From positions 1 to 15,883 of the forward strand of contig QXYP01000122.1 of the NCBI GenBank assembly GCA_009886815.1: 15,883 nt of DNA, given 5' to 3'. Under the pieces are notes generated by a model that was not told the DNA's origin, made no database searches, and saw only the letters and a program-made list of their open reading frames with translations. Every line of letters starts with the position of its first letter. Position 1 is the first letter of the stretch. Shown here piece by piece: positions 7,671 through 14,814 of this stretch. Position numbers and translations under genes: made by a program. The stretch is from Halieaceae bacterium. Its GTDB lineage: Bacteria > Pseudomonadota > Gammaproteobacteria > Pseudomonadales > Halieaceae.

Positions 7671-9890
7671 TTAGCGTCGGCTGATACGGATAACGCGCCT
7701 TACGCCCTCAACCGTTCTTAGCCGCTTCATGATGCGTGCAAGGTGGATACGGCTACGCACCTGAAGTTCGATATCGACATAGGTGTATTGGGCATCTTTA
7801 TCGGTGGTTGAAATGCGATCAATATTCATGCCGACGGTGCTTAGCCTTGTGGCAACAACGGCAATGATGCCACGTCGGTTCTCAGATTCTAGTCGCAGCC
7901 CGACCGAATAAAGGCCCTCCGCTTCTTCATCCCATCTGAGGTTCATCATTCGCTCGGGATGCTCGCGCATTTCCAACAAATTTCTGCAGTCCTCGCGATG
8001 AACTACCAAACCTTTTTCAGGGCTGAGATACCCGCCAATAGGGTCACCCGGTAAAGCACAGCAGCACTTGGCGTAGGTGACAACGAAGCCTTCTGTACCT
8101 CGAATAGCCACGGCCTCACTACGCTCGGGGTCGACCGGGCCAGCGGTGGCACCCGCGATACGACTCGCGACAATTTGGGGCAGTAAATTCCCCAGTGCAA
8201 TATCGATAAACAAGGTATCGAGGTCTGGACTGCCCAATTTTTTGAGTGTGGGCTCTATCAGTTCGCCCATAAAGTCATCAATTCTGACGCCATGAGCGAT
8301 AAGGGCTTTGTTGAGCAGGTTTCGGCCTAACTCAACCGAGTCCTCTCTGCGTTGGTCTTTCAAAAAGTGCCGAATATGTGTTCGTGCTCTTGCGGTGACC
8401 ACGTAATTAAACCAATCAGGATTCGGCCTTCCGTTGGGCGAGGTAATGATTTCAATGGTTTGTCCGCTTTCAAGAGGCTCGGAAAGGGGCGCGAGACGCC
8501 GATTTATTCGACAGGCCACGCAGGCATTGCCAATGTCGGTATGCACCGCATAGGCGGCATCGACAGCGGTGGCGCCTCGCGGTAGTTCCATAATGTCCCC
8601 GCGGGGCGTAAAGACATAAACCTCATCGGGAAAGAGGTCCATTTTGACACTTTCAATGAATTCCATCGGGTTGCCGGCCCGCTGCTGCATTTCCAAAAGC
8701 CCCTGCACCCACTCTCTTGCCCGTGTGTGGGAAGCGCTCACTGACCCGTTATCTGACTTATAAAGCCAGTGGGCTGCGATGCCGTTGTTGGCCATGTCCT
8801 CCATTTCGCCCGTGCGAATTTGTATCTCTATCGGTATACCGTGCATCCCTTTTAATACCGTGTGTAACGATTGGTAGCCGTTTGCCTTGGGGATAGCAAT
8901 ATAGTCAGTAAATTCTCCGGGAACGGGTTTGTAGAGGCTATGGACCGCCCCAAGGACGCGATAGCAATCATCGACAGACTCAACAATGATTCGAAATGCG
9001 AAAATATCCATGATTTCGGAAAACGATTTCCGCTTTGCCTTCATTTTCGAATAAATACTGTAGAGGTGCTTCTCTCGCCCGATAACTCGGCATTCAAGCT
9101 CATCTCGGGATAAAGCTGTTTTAATCTGGTTGCGCACCTGATTAATGAGGGACTTGCGATTGCCGCCGGCACTGCGAATCGCTGCATCAATGCGGCGTGC
9201 TCGCATAGGATATAAAGCTTTAAACGCTAGGTCTTCTAGCTCCATACGAACCGAGTTCATACCCAGGCGTAGTGCAATGGGCGCGTATATGTCGAGGGTC
9301 TCCCCGGCGATGCGTTTGATTTTTTCTCGACTGAGTACGCCTAAAGTTCGCATGTTGTGCAGCCGATCGGCGAGCTTTACGAGAATCACTCGGATATCAC
9401 GCGCCATGGCTAACGCCATTTTTTGGAAGTTTTCGGCCTGCTTGTGTTCGAGGCTGTCGAACTCTATGTGGGTTAGTTTACTCACCCCGTCTACGAGTTC
9501 TGCCACTTCTGCACCGAACTGGGCGCCAATATCTTCCTTGGTAACACCGGTATCTTCGATGGTGTCGTGCAGCAGGGCGGCCATAAGGCTTTGGTGGTCC
9601 ATGTGCATTTCTGCAAGAACACCAGCGACCGCTAGAGGATGGGTGACGTAAGGCTCACCGCTGCGGCGTACTTGGCCGTAATGGGCCTGTTCAGCGAAGA
9701 AGTAGGCGCGCTTCACGAGCAATACTTGCGTATCGTGAAGATAGGAATTGATCTGACGTTCAAAGCTTGCGAAGGAACGGTCGGCGTTGCCGCCAACCTT
9801 TGGCTGGGCACTGGCGGCGGTTTTTAACCGCAGCCGTGACCTAGCATCTGTGATAGAGCTACTAAGGACCTGGAAAGTACCGGCAACCAA
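7671..9890 (-). CDS. spoT: Bifunctional (p)ppGpp synthetase/hydrolase SpoT (RSH)
   Basis: SpoT makes and degrades the alarmone (p)ppGpp. The 739-residue product has the full long-RSH layout: HD hydrolase with AALLHDTIEDT at about 104-114 and KLADRLHNMRTLG at 172-184; synthetase with HLYSIYSKMKAKRKSF at 275-290, DYIAIPKANGYQSLHT at 329-344 and EIQIRT at 355-360; TGS from about 423; the CCC-containing zinc-finger-like/RIS region at 609-635; and ACT at about 663-739. The hydrolase looks intact. In the synthetase the position usually RXKD in bifunctional enzymes is EFTD (326-329). The only plausible start is TTG at 9890, just after a stop in the same frame, with a poor ribosome binding site. It gives about 37 residues more than the E. 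coli and Pseudomonas proteins, so the N-terminus is uncertain. Product assignment is firm. Confidence 0.97.
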   Translation of the reverse strand: MVAGTFQVLSSSITDARSRLRLKTAASAQPKVGGNADRSFASFERQINSYLHDTQVLLVKRAYFFAEQAHYGQVRRSGEPYVTHPLAVAGVLAEMHMDHQSLMAALLHDTIEDTGVTKEDIGAQFGAEVAELVDGVSKLTHIEFDSLEHKQAENFQKMALAMARDIRVILVKLADRLHNMRTLGVLSREKIKRIAGETLDIYAPIALRLGMNSVRMELEDLAFKALYPMRARRIDAAIRSAGGNRKSLINQVRNQIKTALSRDELECRVIGREKHLYSIYSKMKAKRKSFSEIMDIFAFRIIVESVDDCYRVLGAVHSLYKPVPGEFTDYIAIPKANGYQSLHTVLKGMHGIPIEIQIRTGEMEDMANNGIAAHWLYKSDNGSVSASHTRAREWVQGLLEMQQRAGNPMEFIESVKMDLFPDEVYVFTPRGDIMELPRGATAVDAAYAVHTDIGNACVACRINRRLAPLSEPLESGQTIEIITSPNGRPNPDWFNYVVTARARTHIRHFLKDQRREDSVELGRNLLNKALIAHGVRIDDFMGELIEPTLKKLGSPDLDTLFIDIALGNLLPQIVASRIAGATAGPVDPERSEAVAIRGTEGFVVTYAKCCCALPGDPIGGYLSPEKGLVVHREDCRNLLEMREHPERMMNLRWDEEAEGLYSVGLRLESENRRGIIAVVATRLSTVGMNIDRISTTDKDAQYTYVDIELQVRSRIHLARIMKRLRTVEGVRRVIRISRR

Positions 9891-9910
9891 AGGTCTCTAT
9901 TACCCGGAGG

Positions 9911-10168
9911 TTAGTAAACGGGTGTTTCGAAGCTCGCTGCCAGCTCTTCTTCAGCTTCGATTTCGGTTTCGCGTGCGATAAGCTCAGGCGTCACCTTGCC
10001 TTCCGCAATTTCGCGCAAAGCAATGACTGTAGGCTTGTCTGATTCTTCATCGACAAGTGGGTCCTTTCCTTGAGTGGCGATTTGACGAGCCCGTTTTGCC
10101 GCGAGCATAACCAGCTCAAAACGGTTGTCTACGTTGTCTAAACAATCTTCTACAGTGATGCGTGCCAT
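9911..10168 (-). CDS. rpoZ: DNA-directed RNA polymerase omega subunit
   Basis: Omega assists assembly of the RNA polymerase beta-prime subunit and helps form one ppGpp binding site. The 85-residue product begins [20 protein letters not shown] and contains AAKRARQ, GKDPLV and [15 protein letters not shown], close to E. coli omega (91 residues). The acidic C-terminal tail differs, as it does across the family. The ATG at 10168 has GGAG about 12 bases upstream, a long spacing. It lies between gmk and spoT, the conserved order, with 20 bases to the spoT TTG. The 94-base gap before it could hold its own promoter. Confidence 0.97.
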   Translation of the reverse strand: MARITVEDCLDNVDNRFELVMLAAKRARQIATQGKDPLVDEESDKPTVIALREIAEGKVTPELIARETEIEAEEELAASFETPVY

Positions 10169-10217
10169 GGGTGAAGCGTTCTCCGGTTAACGTCGCACAA
10201 ATGCGAAACAGTCCACC

Positions 10218-10223
10218 AGTATA
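10218..10223 (-). promoter_or_regulatory. Possible -10 element for rpoZ-spoT
   Basis: On the minus strand TATACT matches the -10 consensus at five of six positions in the 94-base gmk-rpoZ gap, with a predicted transcript start about 40 bases before the rpoZ ATG. The -35 region 16-18 bases upstream (TCCGTT or GTCCGT) is weak. An internal promoter here would let rpoZ-spoT be transcribed apart from yicC-gmk. Confidence 0.3.
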
Positions 10224-10262
10224 CCCCACTAAGGCCGGTAACGGACTATGGTAAAAATCACC

Positions 10263-10892
10263 TCAGTGGTCGGTTAGGGCTCTGAGAATCGTGGTCAGAT
10301 TCTTCGATTGATAATCGAGAGTGAGCCTAAGGCTGTCAGTAATTGTGGTGAGCTCAGCAAGTGCACGATCAAAGTCGTCGTTGAGGACTAAATAATCGGC
10401 ATCTGACCAGTGGGCCATTTCGCTTTGTGCTTCGTCCATGCGTCGCTTAATGGTGTCGGGGTCATCCTGCCCCCGTTTTGTGAGCCGACTTTCTAGGTCC
10501 GAGATTGAGGGTGGTAATACAAAAATACAGCAGCTCTCGGGGCACACGGCTTTAACTTGTCGGGCCCCCTGCCAATCGATTTCTAAAATCACGTCATTGC
10601 CTGCTGCTCTGAGCTGCGCGACTTGGGCTTTGGCTGTTCCATAAAAGTGACCAAAAACTTCTGCCCACTCAAAGAACTCTCCAGACTCCCGGGCGGCAAG
10701 AAAGGCTTCCTTGGAAATAAAATGGTAATTGACGCCATCAACCTCTCCTGGCCGCATAGGACGCGTTGTATGGGACACAGAAACACTCAGGTTTTTCCTG
10801 CGCTCAATCAGTGCGCGCACTAGGGAGGTCTTACCTGCCCCGCTGGGCGCGGATACGGTCAGTAAGTTGCCCGTTGGTGGATGCTCTGCCAA
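10263..10892 (-). CDS. gmk: Guanylate kinase
   Basis: Guanylate kinase phosphorylates GMP to GDP in the cytoplasm, feeding GTP, dGTP and ppGpp pools. The 209-residue protein matches E. coli (207). The P-loop SAPSGAGKT is at 14-22; the GMP-binding region has SVSHTTRPMRPGEVDGVNY at 37-55 and EWAEVFGHFYGT; EIDWQGARQV and IFVLPPS follow. The lid region has RLTKRGQDD and the C-terminal part YLVLNDDF. The start is TTG at 10892, supported by a perfect AGGAGG nine bases upstream that directly follows the yicC stop (15 bases between genes). Start-codon weakness combined with a strong ribosome binding site suggests set, coupled expression with yicC. Confidence 0.97.
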   Translation of the reverse strand: MAEHPPTGNLLTVSAPSGAGKTSLVRALIERRKNLSVSVSHTTRPMRPGEVDGVNYHFISKEAFLAARESGEFFEWAEVFGHFYGTAKAQVAQLRAAGNDVILEIDWQGARQVKAVCPESCCIFVLPPSISDLESRLTKRGQDDPDTIKRRMDEAQSEMAHWSDADYLVLNDDFDRALAELTTITDSLRLTLDYQSKNLTTILRALTDH

Positions 10893-10901
10893 GCCTCTGT
10901 A

Positions 10902-10907
10902 CCTCCT
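10902..10907 (-). promoter_or_regulatory. Shine-Dalgarno that fixes the TTG start of gmk
   Basis: On the minus strand AGGAGG follows the TAA stop of yicC immediately and lies nine bases before the TTG of gmk. No in-frame ATG or GTG is available before the P-loop, so this decides the start. Confidence 0.85.
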
Positions 10908-11771
10908 TTACTCAATGTTTTGAATTTGTTCCCGCATTTGTTCGATGAGCACCTTGAACTCTACAGCAGTCTGCGTCGTTAATAGTGAAGCCGACTTTGA
11001 GGCCAAAGTGTTGGCTTCACGGTTGAGCTCCTGCATCAAAAAATCAAGACGGCGGCCACAAGGCTGCGTGCCCTCTATCGCGACCTCTATTGCCATGAGG
11101 TGCGCGTCAAGTCTATCCAGTTCTTCATCGACATCGGTTTTCTGGGCGCTGTAAACCAGCTCTTCCTCCAGCCTTTTGCCATCGGGTTCCACAGACAACA
11201 GTTGTATTCGGCTCAGTAGCCGCTGTCGATTGGCCTCTTGAAGGTCGGGTAGCGCCGTTCGGAAGTCTGCTAGATAGTGCTTGAACGCCTCGCACCGACT
11301 CAAGATAAGGCTTTTCAGTTTACTGCCTTCTTCTTTTCTGCTGGCGACCAATGCGCTAAGCGCCTGTGATAGCGCGTCTGTGCCTGCCTCGACCCACACA
11401 GCTTCGGCGGTGGTTTCTCCAGAGATAACGCCAGGGGCCAATAGCAATGCGAGTTGATCAGGGGGTGCAGCGTCGGGGAATCGTTCGCCAAGCTGATTCA
11501 TTACGGTATGTAATTCATCGAGGCGCCCTTGGTCTAGCCGCAACGACCCGCCCTGTTTTGAGAGGTCAGTTCGTACCGAGACGTCTACTTTGCCTCGGGT
11601 GATTAATTTTGCAATCTTTTGACGCCAGGATACTTCCTGTGATCGAAGTATTTCAGGGCAACGAAACTGCACATCGAGATAACGATTGTTGACTGATCTC
11701 ATTTCTATTGTGACCGATGCCGAGTCAGTTGTTACAATGGCCCGCGAAAAGCCAGTCATGCTTTGTGTCAA
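10908..11771 (-). CDS. yicC: YicC/YloC-family endoribonuclease
   Basis: YicC-family proteins are recently recognised endoribonucleases; in E. coli YicC has been linked to decay of the small RNA RyhB. The 287-residue product has the same length as the E. coli protein. It shows SMTGFSRA at 4-11, EMRSVNNRYLDVQFR at 23-37, RGKVDVSVR at 59-67, RLEEELVYSAQKTDVDEELD at 200-219, GRRLDFLMQELNREANTLAS at 239-258, and the terminal KVLIEQMREQIQNIE, nearly identical to E. coli. The start is TTG at 11771, with GGGAGG seven bases upstream. The internal ATG at 11759 would cut off the conserved residues before SMTG. It is the first gene of the yicC-gmk-rpoZ-spoT-ridA run and is divergent from rph. Confidence 0.95.
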   Translation of the reverse strand: MTQSMTGFSRAIVTTDSASVTIEMRSVNNRYLDVQFRCPEILRSQEVSWRQKIAKLITRGKVDVSVRTDLSKQGGSLRLDQGRLDELHTVMNQLGERFPDAAPPDQLALLLAPGVISGETTAEAVWVEAGTDALSQALSALVASRKEEGSKLKSLILSRCEAFKHYLADFRTALPDLQEANRQRLLSRIQLLSVEPDGKRLEEELVYSAQKTDVDEELDRLDAHLMAIEVAIEGTQPCGRRLDFLMQELNREANTLASKSASLLTTQTAVEFKVLIEQMREQIQNIE

Positions 11772-11778
11772 CTTGCTA

Positions 11779-11784
11779 CCTCCC
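11779..11784 (-). promoter_or_regulatory. Shine-Dalgarno that fixes the TTG start of yicC
   Basis: On the minus strand GGGAGG lies seven bases before TTG at 11771. The next ATG (11759) has the wrong spacing and drops conserved N-terminal residues. Confidence 0.8.
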
Positions 11785-11889
11785 TGTTGTTCCTGTGCCG
11801 TTATCAGTGACGCTGTGTCCTGAGTTTAACAGTTAGGGCCGCCGTGGCGCTGCCAATGACACTTCCACCCTCTCAAAGGAGTTTGTTCT

Positions 11890-12621
11890 ATGTCGGTTAT
11901 TTTGGATCGCCCAAGCGGTAGAGCGCTTGATGAGCTGAGAGCAATAACCTTTGAACGTAATTTTACTTGTCATGCGGAGGGCTCGGTCCTCGTGTCGTTT
12001 GGACAAACTCGAGTGCTTTGTACGGCTTCATTAACTCCGGGAGTACCGGGGTTTTTGCGGGGTAAAGGTCAGGGTTGGCTGACGGCAGAGTATGGAATGT
12101 TGCCCAGATCCACAGGCAGCCGAATGAGCAGAGAGGCCAGTCGAGGCAAGCAGTCTGGGCGCACCGTTGAAATTCAGCGGCTAATTGGGCGATCGCTGCG
12201 GGCCGCGATTGATTTAAAGGCGCTAGGTGAAAATACGCTGACTTTAGACTGTGATGTCATTCAAGCCGATGGCGGTACCCGGACAGCGTCTATTTCGGGA
12301 GCCTGCGTAGCCGTTGTTGACGCCCTGAATACGCTACAACGCAAGCAAGCCTTACAGTCTGACCCGCTGAAGTTTTTAATTGGTGCGGTTTCGGTGGGCG
12401 TTTGGAAAGGCCAGGCTGTACTAGATCTTGATTATGCTGAGGATTCGACCGCGGACACGGATATGAATGTCGTGGTTGCAGAAGGCGGAGGCCTGATCGA
12501 GGTACAGGGCACCGCTGAAGGCGCCGCGTTTGAAAGAGCCGAACTAAACAACATGCTTGATCTGGCTGTTGCAGGTGGTCAGATTATTATCAACAAGCAG
12601 CGTGAGGCGCTGTCGGTTTAA
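11890..12621 (+). CDS. rph: Ribonuclease PH
   Basis: RNase PH is a phosphate-dependent 3'-to-5' exoribonuclease that trims tRNA and rRNA 3' ends; it works as a hexamer of RNase PH-fold subunits. The 243-residue product is intact (E. coli 238). It has [11 protein letters not shown] near the start, [20 protein letters not shown] at 28-47, [14 protein letters not shown] at 62-75, [17 protein letters not shown] at 90-106, [18 protein letters not shown] at 121-138, and [17 protein letters not shown] at 179-195 with the catalytic-site aspartates, then [11 protein letters not shown] at 11890 follows AAGGAG with eight-base spacing. Its TAA stop shares the sequence TTAA with the stop of the convergent crc gene. 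The 118-base gap to yicC probably holds both promoters, but I see no strong boxes. Confidence 0.97.
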   Translation: MSVILDRPSGRALDELRAITFERNFTCHAEGSVLVSFGQTRVLCTASLTPGVPGFLRGKGQGWLTAEYGMLPRSTGSRMSREASRGKQSGRTVEIQRLIGRSLRAAIDLKALGENTLTLDCDVIQADGGTRTASISGACVAVVDALNTLQRKQALQSDPLKFLIGAVSVGVWKGQAVLDLDYAEDSTADTDMNVVVAEGGGLIEVQGTAEGAAFERAELNNMLDLAVAGGQIIINKQREALSV

Positions 12622-13379
12622 AGCTCGACGTCGTACTCGATGATGACGGGTGCATGGCTTGAAAACGCATCGTCGGTATTGATCACAGCACTCATAACTC
12701 GACCCTCCAAGGACGAAGATGTGATGTGCGTGTCTGAGCGTAGTGCACCGCCATCATCTCCCTCGGGCCACCAGGTAAAGTCTTCAGAGCCTGTATTTAG
12801 GCTTCTGAAAGCGTCGCAATAGCCGTTCTGATACAACTCTTGAAGCCAGGCCTGCTCGATACTAGAAAATCCTGGAATATCAATTCGGTTACCCGCCTCT
12901 TCGGCATCGATCGGCGCTCCGATTAACTCCCAACCGCCGCAGAAGATAAAGTCCCTGCGTTTATTTTTGATTTTCTGCAGGTGCAGGCCTAGTTGCTCCA
13001 AAAATTTCAATTTAGTGTTCATGGCCTCGTCATTGGCCAGGCCACTCGGCATCAATAATGACCCTACACTGACATTGGGATAGTCGGCCTGAATGTACAG
13101 GCCGCGGCTGTCAAAATCAGCGAAGCCTAGGCCCGTCATAATCGCTTTTGGAAGTTTTTTACAGTAAATGGCGACGCCATTACGTTTCGGGTTATCAAAG
13201 TCGTCAAGGAAGTAGGGACTGTAGTTCTGGGGGAAATACACGTCTTCTTTTAAGGTATATTCAGAACAACGCGTATCCTGCAGGCACACGATGTCGGCGT
13301 CTTCCTCGTGGAGCCAGTCAAAAAGGCCGGCTTTCTGTGCCTGCTCTAGGCCTTCAACTACTAAACTGACGACTTTCAT
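12618..13379 (-). CDS. crc: Crc-type catabolite repression control protein (ExoIII-fold pseudoenzyme)
   Basis: In Pseudomonas, Crc acts with Hfq to bind A-rich mRNA leaders and repress use of less-preferred carbon sources. This 253-residue protein has the ExoIII/EEP fold but reads like Crc: LQDTR at 33-37, [18 protein letters not shown] at 83-100, [28 protein letters not shown] at 140-151, [23 protein letters not shown] at 201-207 and [14 protein letters not shown] at the end. ExoIII metal and catalytic residues are missing: NxN becomes VVE (7-9), LQE becomes LQD, GDxN becomes GGWE (148-151) and SDHAP becomes SSHAP. Location between rph and pyrE is exactly that of Pseudomonas crc. ATG at 13379 has AGGA six bases upstream; a longer frame to 13439 exists but is not conserved. 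Automatic annotation may call this exodeoxyribonuclease III, which I think is wrong. Confidence 0.85.
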   Translation of the reverse strand: MKVVSLVVEGLEQAQKAGLFDWLHEEDADIVCLQDTRCSEYTLKEDVYFPQNYSPYFLDDFDNPKRNGVAIYCKKLPKAIMTGLGFADFDSRGLYIQADYPNVSVGSLLMPSGLANDEAMNTKLKFLEQLGLHLQKIKNKRRDFIFCGGWELIGAPIDAEEAGNRIDIPGFSSIEQAWLQELYQNGYCDAFRSLNTGSEDFTWWPEGDDGGALRSDTHITSSSLEGRVMSAVINTDDAFSSHAPVIIEYDVEL

Positions 13380-13406
13380 TGCTAGTCCTGTATAAACAAC
13401 GCCAGT

Positions 13407-13412
13407 ATCATA
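13407..13412 (-). promoter_or_regulatory. Possible -10 element for crc
   Basis: On the minus strand TATGAT (five of six) is preceded at 18 bases by ATGGCA (four of six to TTGACA) and would give a leader of about 20 bases before the crc ATG. It is moderate at best. Confidence 0.3.
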
Positions 13413-13468
13413 GGGCAAGGTAAAGCTACCTGCCATCACGACCGTAGAGAAATGTGAGATTGTCAGAA

Positions 13469-13474
13469 TTTAAT
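13469..13474 (+). promoter_or_regulatory. Possible -10 element for pyrE
   Basis: TTTAAT matches the -10 consensus at five of six positions and predicts a start near 13481, about 23 bases before the ATG of pyrE. No good -35 was found. There is no leader peptide or attenuator hairpin like the rph-linked one ahead of E. coli pyrE; here pyrE is separated from rph by crc. Confidence 0.28.
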
Positions 13475-13503
13475 TGCCCAATAACCCAACGAAGAATACC
13501 GCT

Positions 13504-14160
13504 ATGAGCAACGCAGCGCATACCGCCACACGCAAGGCGTTTATTGAATTGGCCATCCGCTGTCAGGTCTTACGGTTTGGCGAATTTGAGTTGAAATCTG
13601 GCCGTGTGAGCCCCTACTTTTTTAATGCCGGAGGGTTTTCCGGCGGCCAAGCTTTGGCGGAGCTAGGGCGGTGCTATGCCAATACACTGGTCGCGTTTGA
13701 CTTAATTCCCACGGTCTTATTTGGGCCCGCCTACAAAGGTATTCCGCTGGTGACCGCGACAGCGATGGCCCTCGCGAGTCACCATGGTCTGGATGTGCCC
13801 TACAGTTTTAACCGTAAGGAACCCAAAAATCATGGAGAGGGCGGTTTGCTGGTGGGTGCGCCGCTGAAGGACGATGTGGTTATCGTTGATGATGTGATCA
13901 CTGCGGGAACCGCTATAAGAGAAGCGATTACACTCATCCGAGATGCTGGTGCTCAACCTTCTGGGGTTGTCATTGGTCTGGATCGCTGCGAATGTGGATC
14001 GGGCACTCGCTCCGCGGTCGAAGAGGTCCGGGATGAGCTTGGGCTGAAGGTTGCTAGCGTCATAACGATGCATGACATCATTGAATGGCTTGAGTCCACC
14101 CAAGATCTAAGCCAATATCTTGAGCCTATGCAACGTTATCGAGATCGTTATGGGGTTTAG
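13504..14160 (+). CDS. pyrE: Orotate phosphoribosyltransferase
   Basis: PyrE joins orotate and PRPP to make OMP in de novo pyrimidine synthesis, acting as a cytoplasmic dimer. From ATG at 13504 the product has 218 residues, close to the usual 213. It shows VLRFGEFELKSGRVSPYFFN at 22-41, LFGPAYKGIPL at 72-82, the flexible catalytic loop FNRKEPKNHGEGG at 102-114 and the PRPP motif VIVDDVITAGTA at 126-137, ending YRDRYGV. An in-frame TTG at 13474 would add ten non-conserved residues and lies within the likely promoter, so I reject it. The ribosome binding site is weak (GAAG about nine bases upstream). It is divergent from crc and overlaps the next gene by 11 bases. Confidence 0.97.
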   Translation: MSNAAHTATRKAFIELAIRCQVLRFGEFELKSGRVSPYFFNAGGFSGGQALAELGRCYANTLVAFDLIPTVLFGPAYKGIPLVTATAMALASHHGLDVPYSFNRKEPKNHGEGGLLVGAPLKDDVVIVDDVITAGTAIREAITLIRDAGAQPSGVVIGLDRCECGSGTRSAVEEVRDELGLKVASVITMHDIIEWLESTQDLSQYLEPMQRYRDRYGV

Positions 14161-14809
14161 CCCCCGCTTAATTGGTGCCCTTTTCACGGCATTGTGTGCG
14201 ATAGCTGCTCATCAGGTTGCGGCTGAAAACTTGTATCGCTACCGGGCCGACAACGGGGTTTTGGTGGTGGATTTTCACGTCCCTGTTGAGTACGCCGACA
14301 ACGGCTATGAAGTTTTAGATGCCAATGGCGTGGTGGTCTCTGTCGTTCCCAGGGCGATGACAGCAGAAGAGCGTGCGAACGTGGCACTTTCTCGCGAGCT
14401 TGAGGAGGATGCCAAGTCAGAACAGCAGCGCCTACAAAACTGGGATGAGTCGCTGCTCCTACGCTACTCGACTATCGCCGATATTGAAGACGCCAGAGAC
14501 CGATCTTTGAGCGATTTAAAAATTCGGGTTTCTATTCTTAAGTCCAATCGCAGAAGCTTGCGGCAGCAAGTAGAGAACGCCCAAGCCCGGGTTGCCGCGA
14601 CAGAGCGTTCCGGTGTTGAACCGCAACCCGTCGACCTTGAGAATATTAAGCTGCTTAAACGAGAGATCGAGAGTACCGACGATAAAATTACAACGCGTGC
14701 GGCTCAAATTACTGAAATGACTGCGCTTTATCAGCGTGATATCGACCGATTTGAGCAGTTGCAAGATGTTGTTCGATTACGCCACCAACTGGAAACACCG
14801 CCCCAGTAG
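14150..14809 (+). CDS. Predicted secreted coiled-coil protein with DUF4124-like N-terminal domain
   Basis: The function is unknown. The 219-residue product starts with a signal peptide (hydrophobic about 5-20, likely cleavage after HQVAA at 25). It then has a short domain ENLYRYRADNGVLVVDFHVP reminiscent of DUF4124, in which a Y-R-x-x-x-x-N/D-G-V pattern is typical, and VVPRAMTAEE at 66-75. Residues about 72-215 are charged and heptad-like (EERANVALSRELEEDAKSEQ, then LKSNRRSLRQQVENAQARV, and more after a Pro-containing break near 155-161), predicting a long coiled coil. No membrane anchor, lipobox cysteine or catalytic motif is seen, so a soluble periplasmic protein is likely. ATG at 14150 lies inside pyrE (11-base overlap), so translation is probably coupled to pyrE. 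It converges on slmA with five bases between the stops. Confidence 0.75.
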   Translation: MGFSPRLIGALFTALCAIAAHQVAAENLYRYRADNGVLVVDFHVPVEYADNGYEVLDANGVVVSVVPRAMTAEERANVALSRELEEDAKSEQQRLQNWDESLLLRYSTIADIEDARDRSLSDLKIRVSILKSNRRSLRQQVENAQARVAATERSGVEPQPVDLENIKLLKREIESTDDKITTRAAQITEMTALYQRDIDRFEQLQDVVRLRHQLETPPQ

Positions 14810-14814
14810 GTCGG

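Noticed and set aside
9145..9651. A 168-codon open frame antisense to spoT
   Set aside because: It lies fully inside the conserved spoT coding region, has no ribosome binding site or recognisable domain, and has the composition expected from the complementary strand of a G+C-moderate gene.
10194..10205. CGCACAAATGCG mini-dyad before rpoZ
   Set aside because: A four-base stem with a four-base loop is expected by chance and has no T-tract or known regulator match.
13380..13439. Upstream extension of crc to 13439
   Set aside because: The extra 20 residues have no counterpart in Crc or ExoIII and the ATG at 13379 has an AGGA at correct spacing.
13449..13468. TGTGA-N5-TCAGA before pyrE as a CRP site
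   Set aside because: The spacer is five bases, not six, which breaks the CRP half-site geometry.
13474..13503. Upstream in-frame TTG extension of pyrE
   Set aside because: Adds ten residues not seen in the family, lacks a ribosome binding site and falls on the likely promoter; the ATG at 13504 gives normal length.
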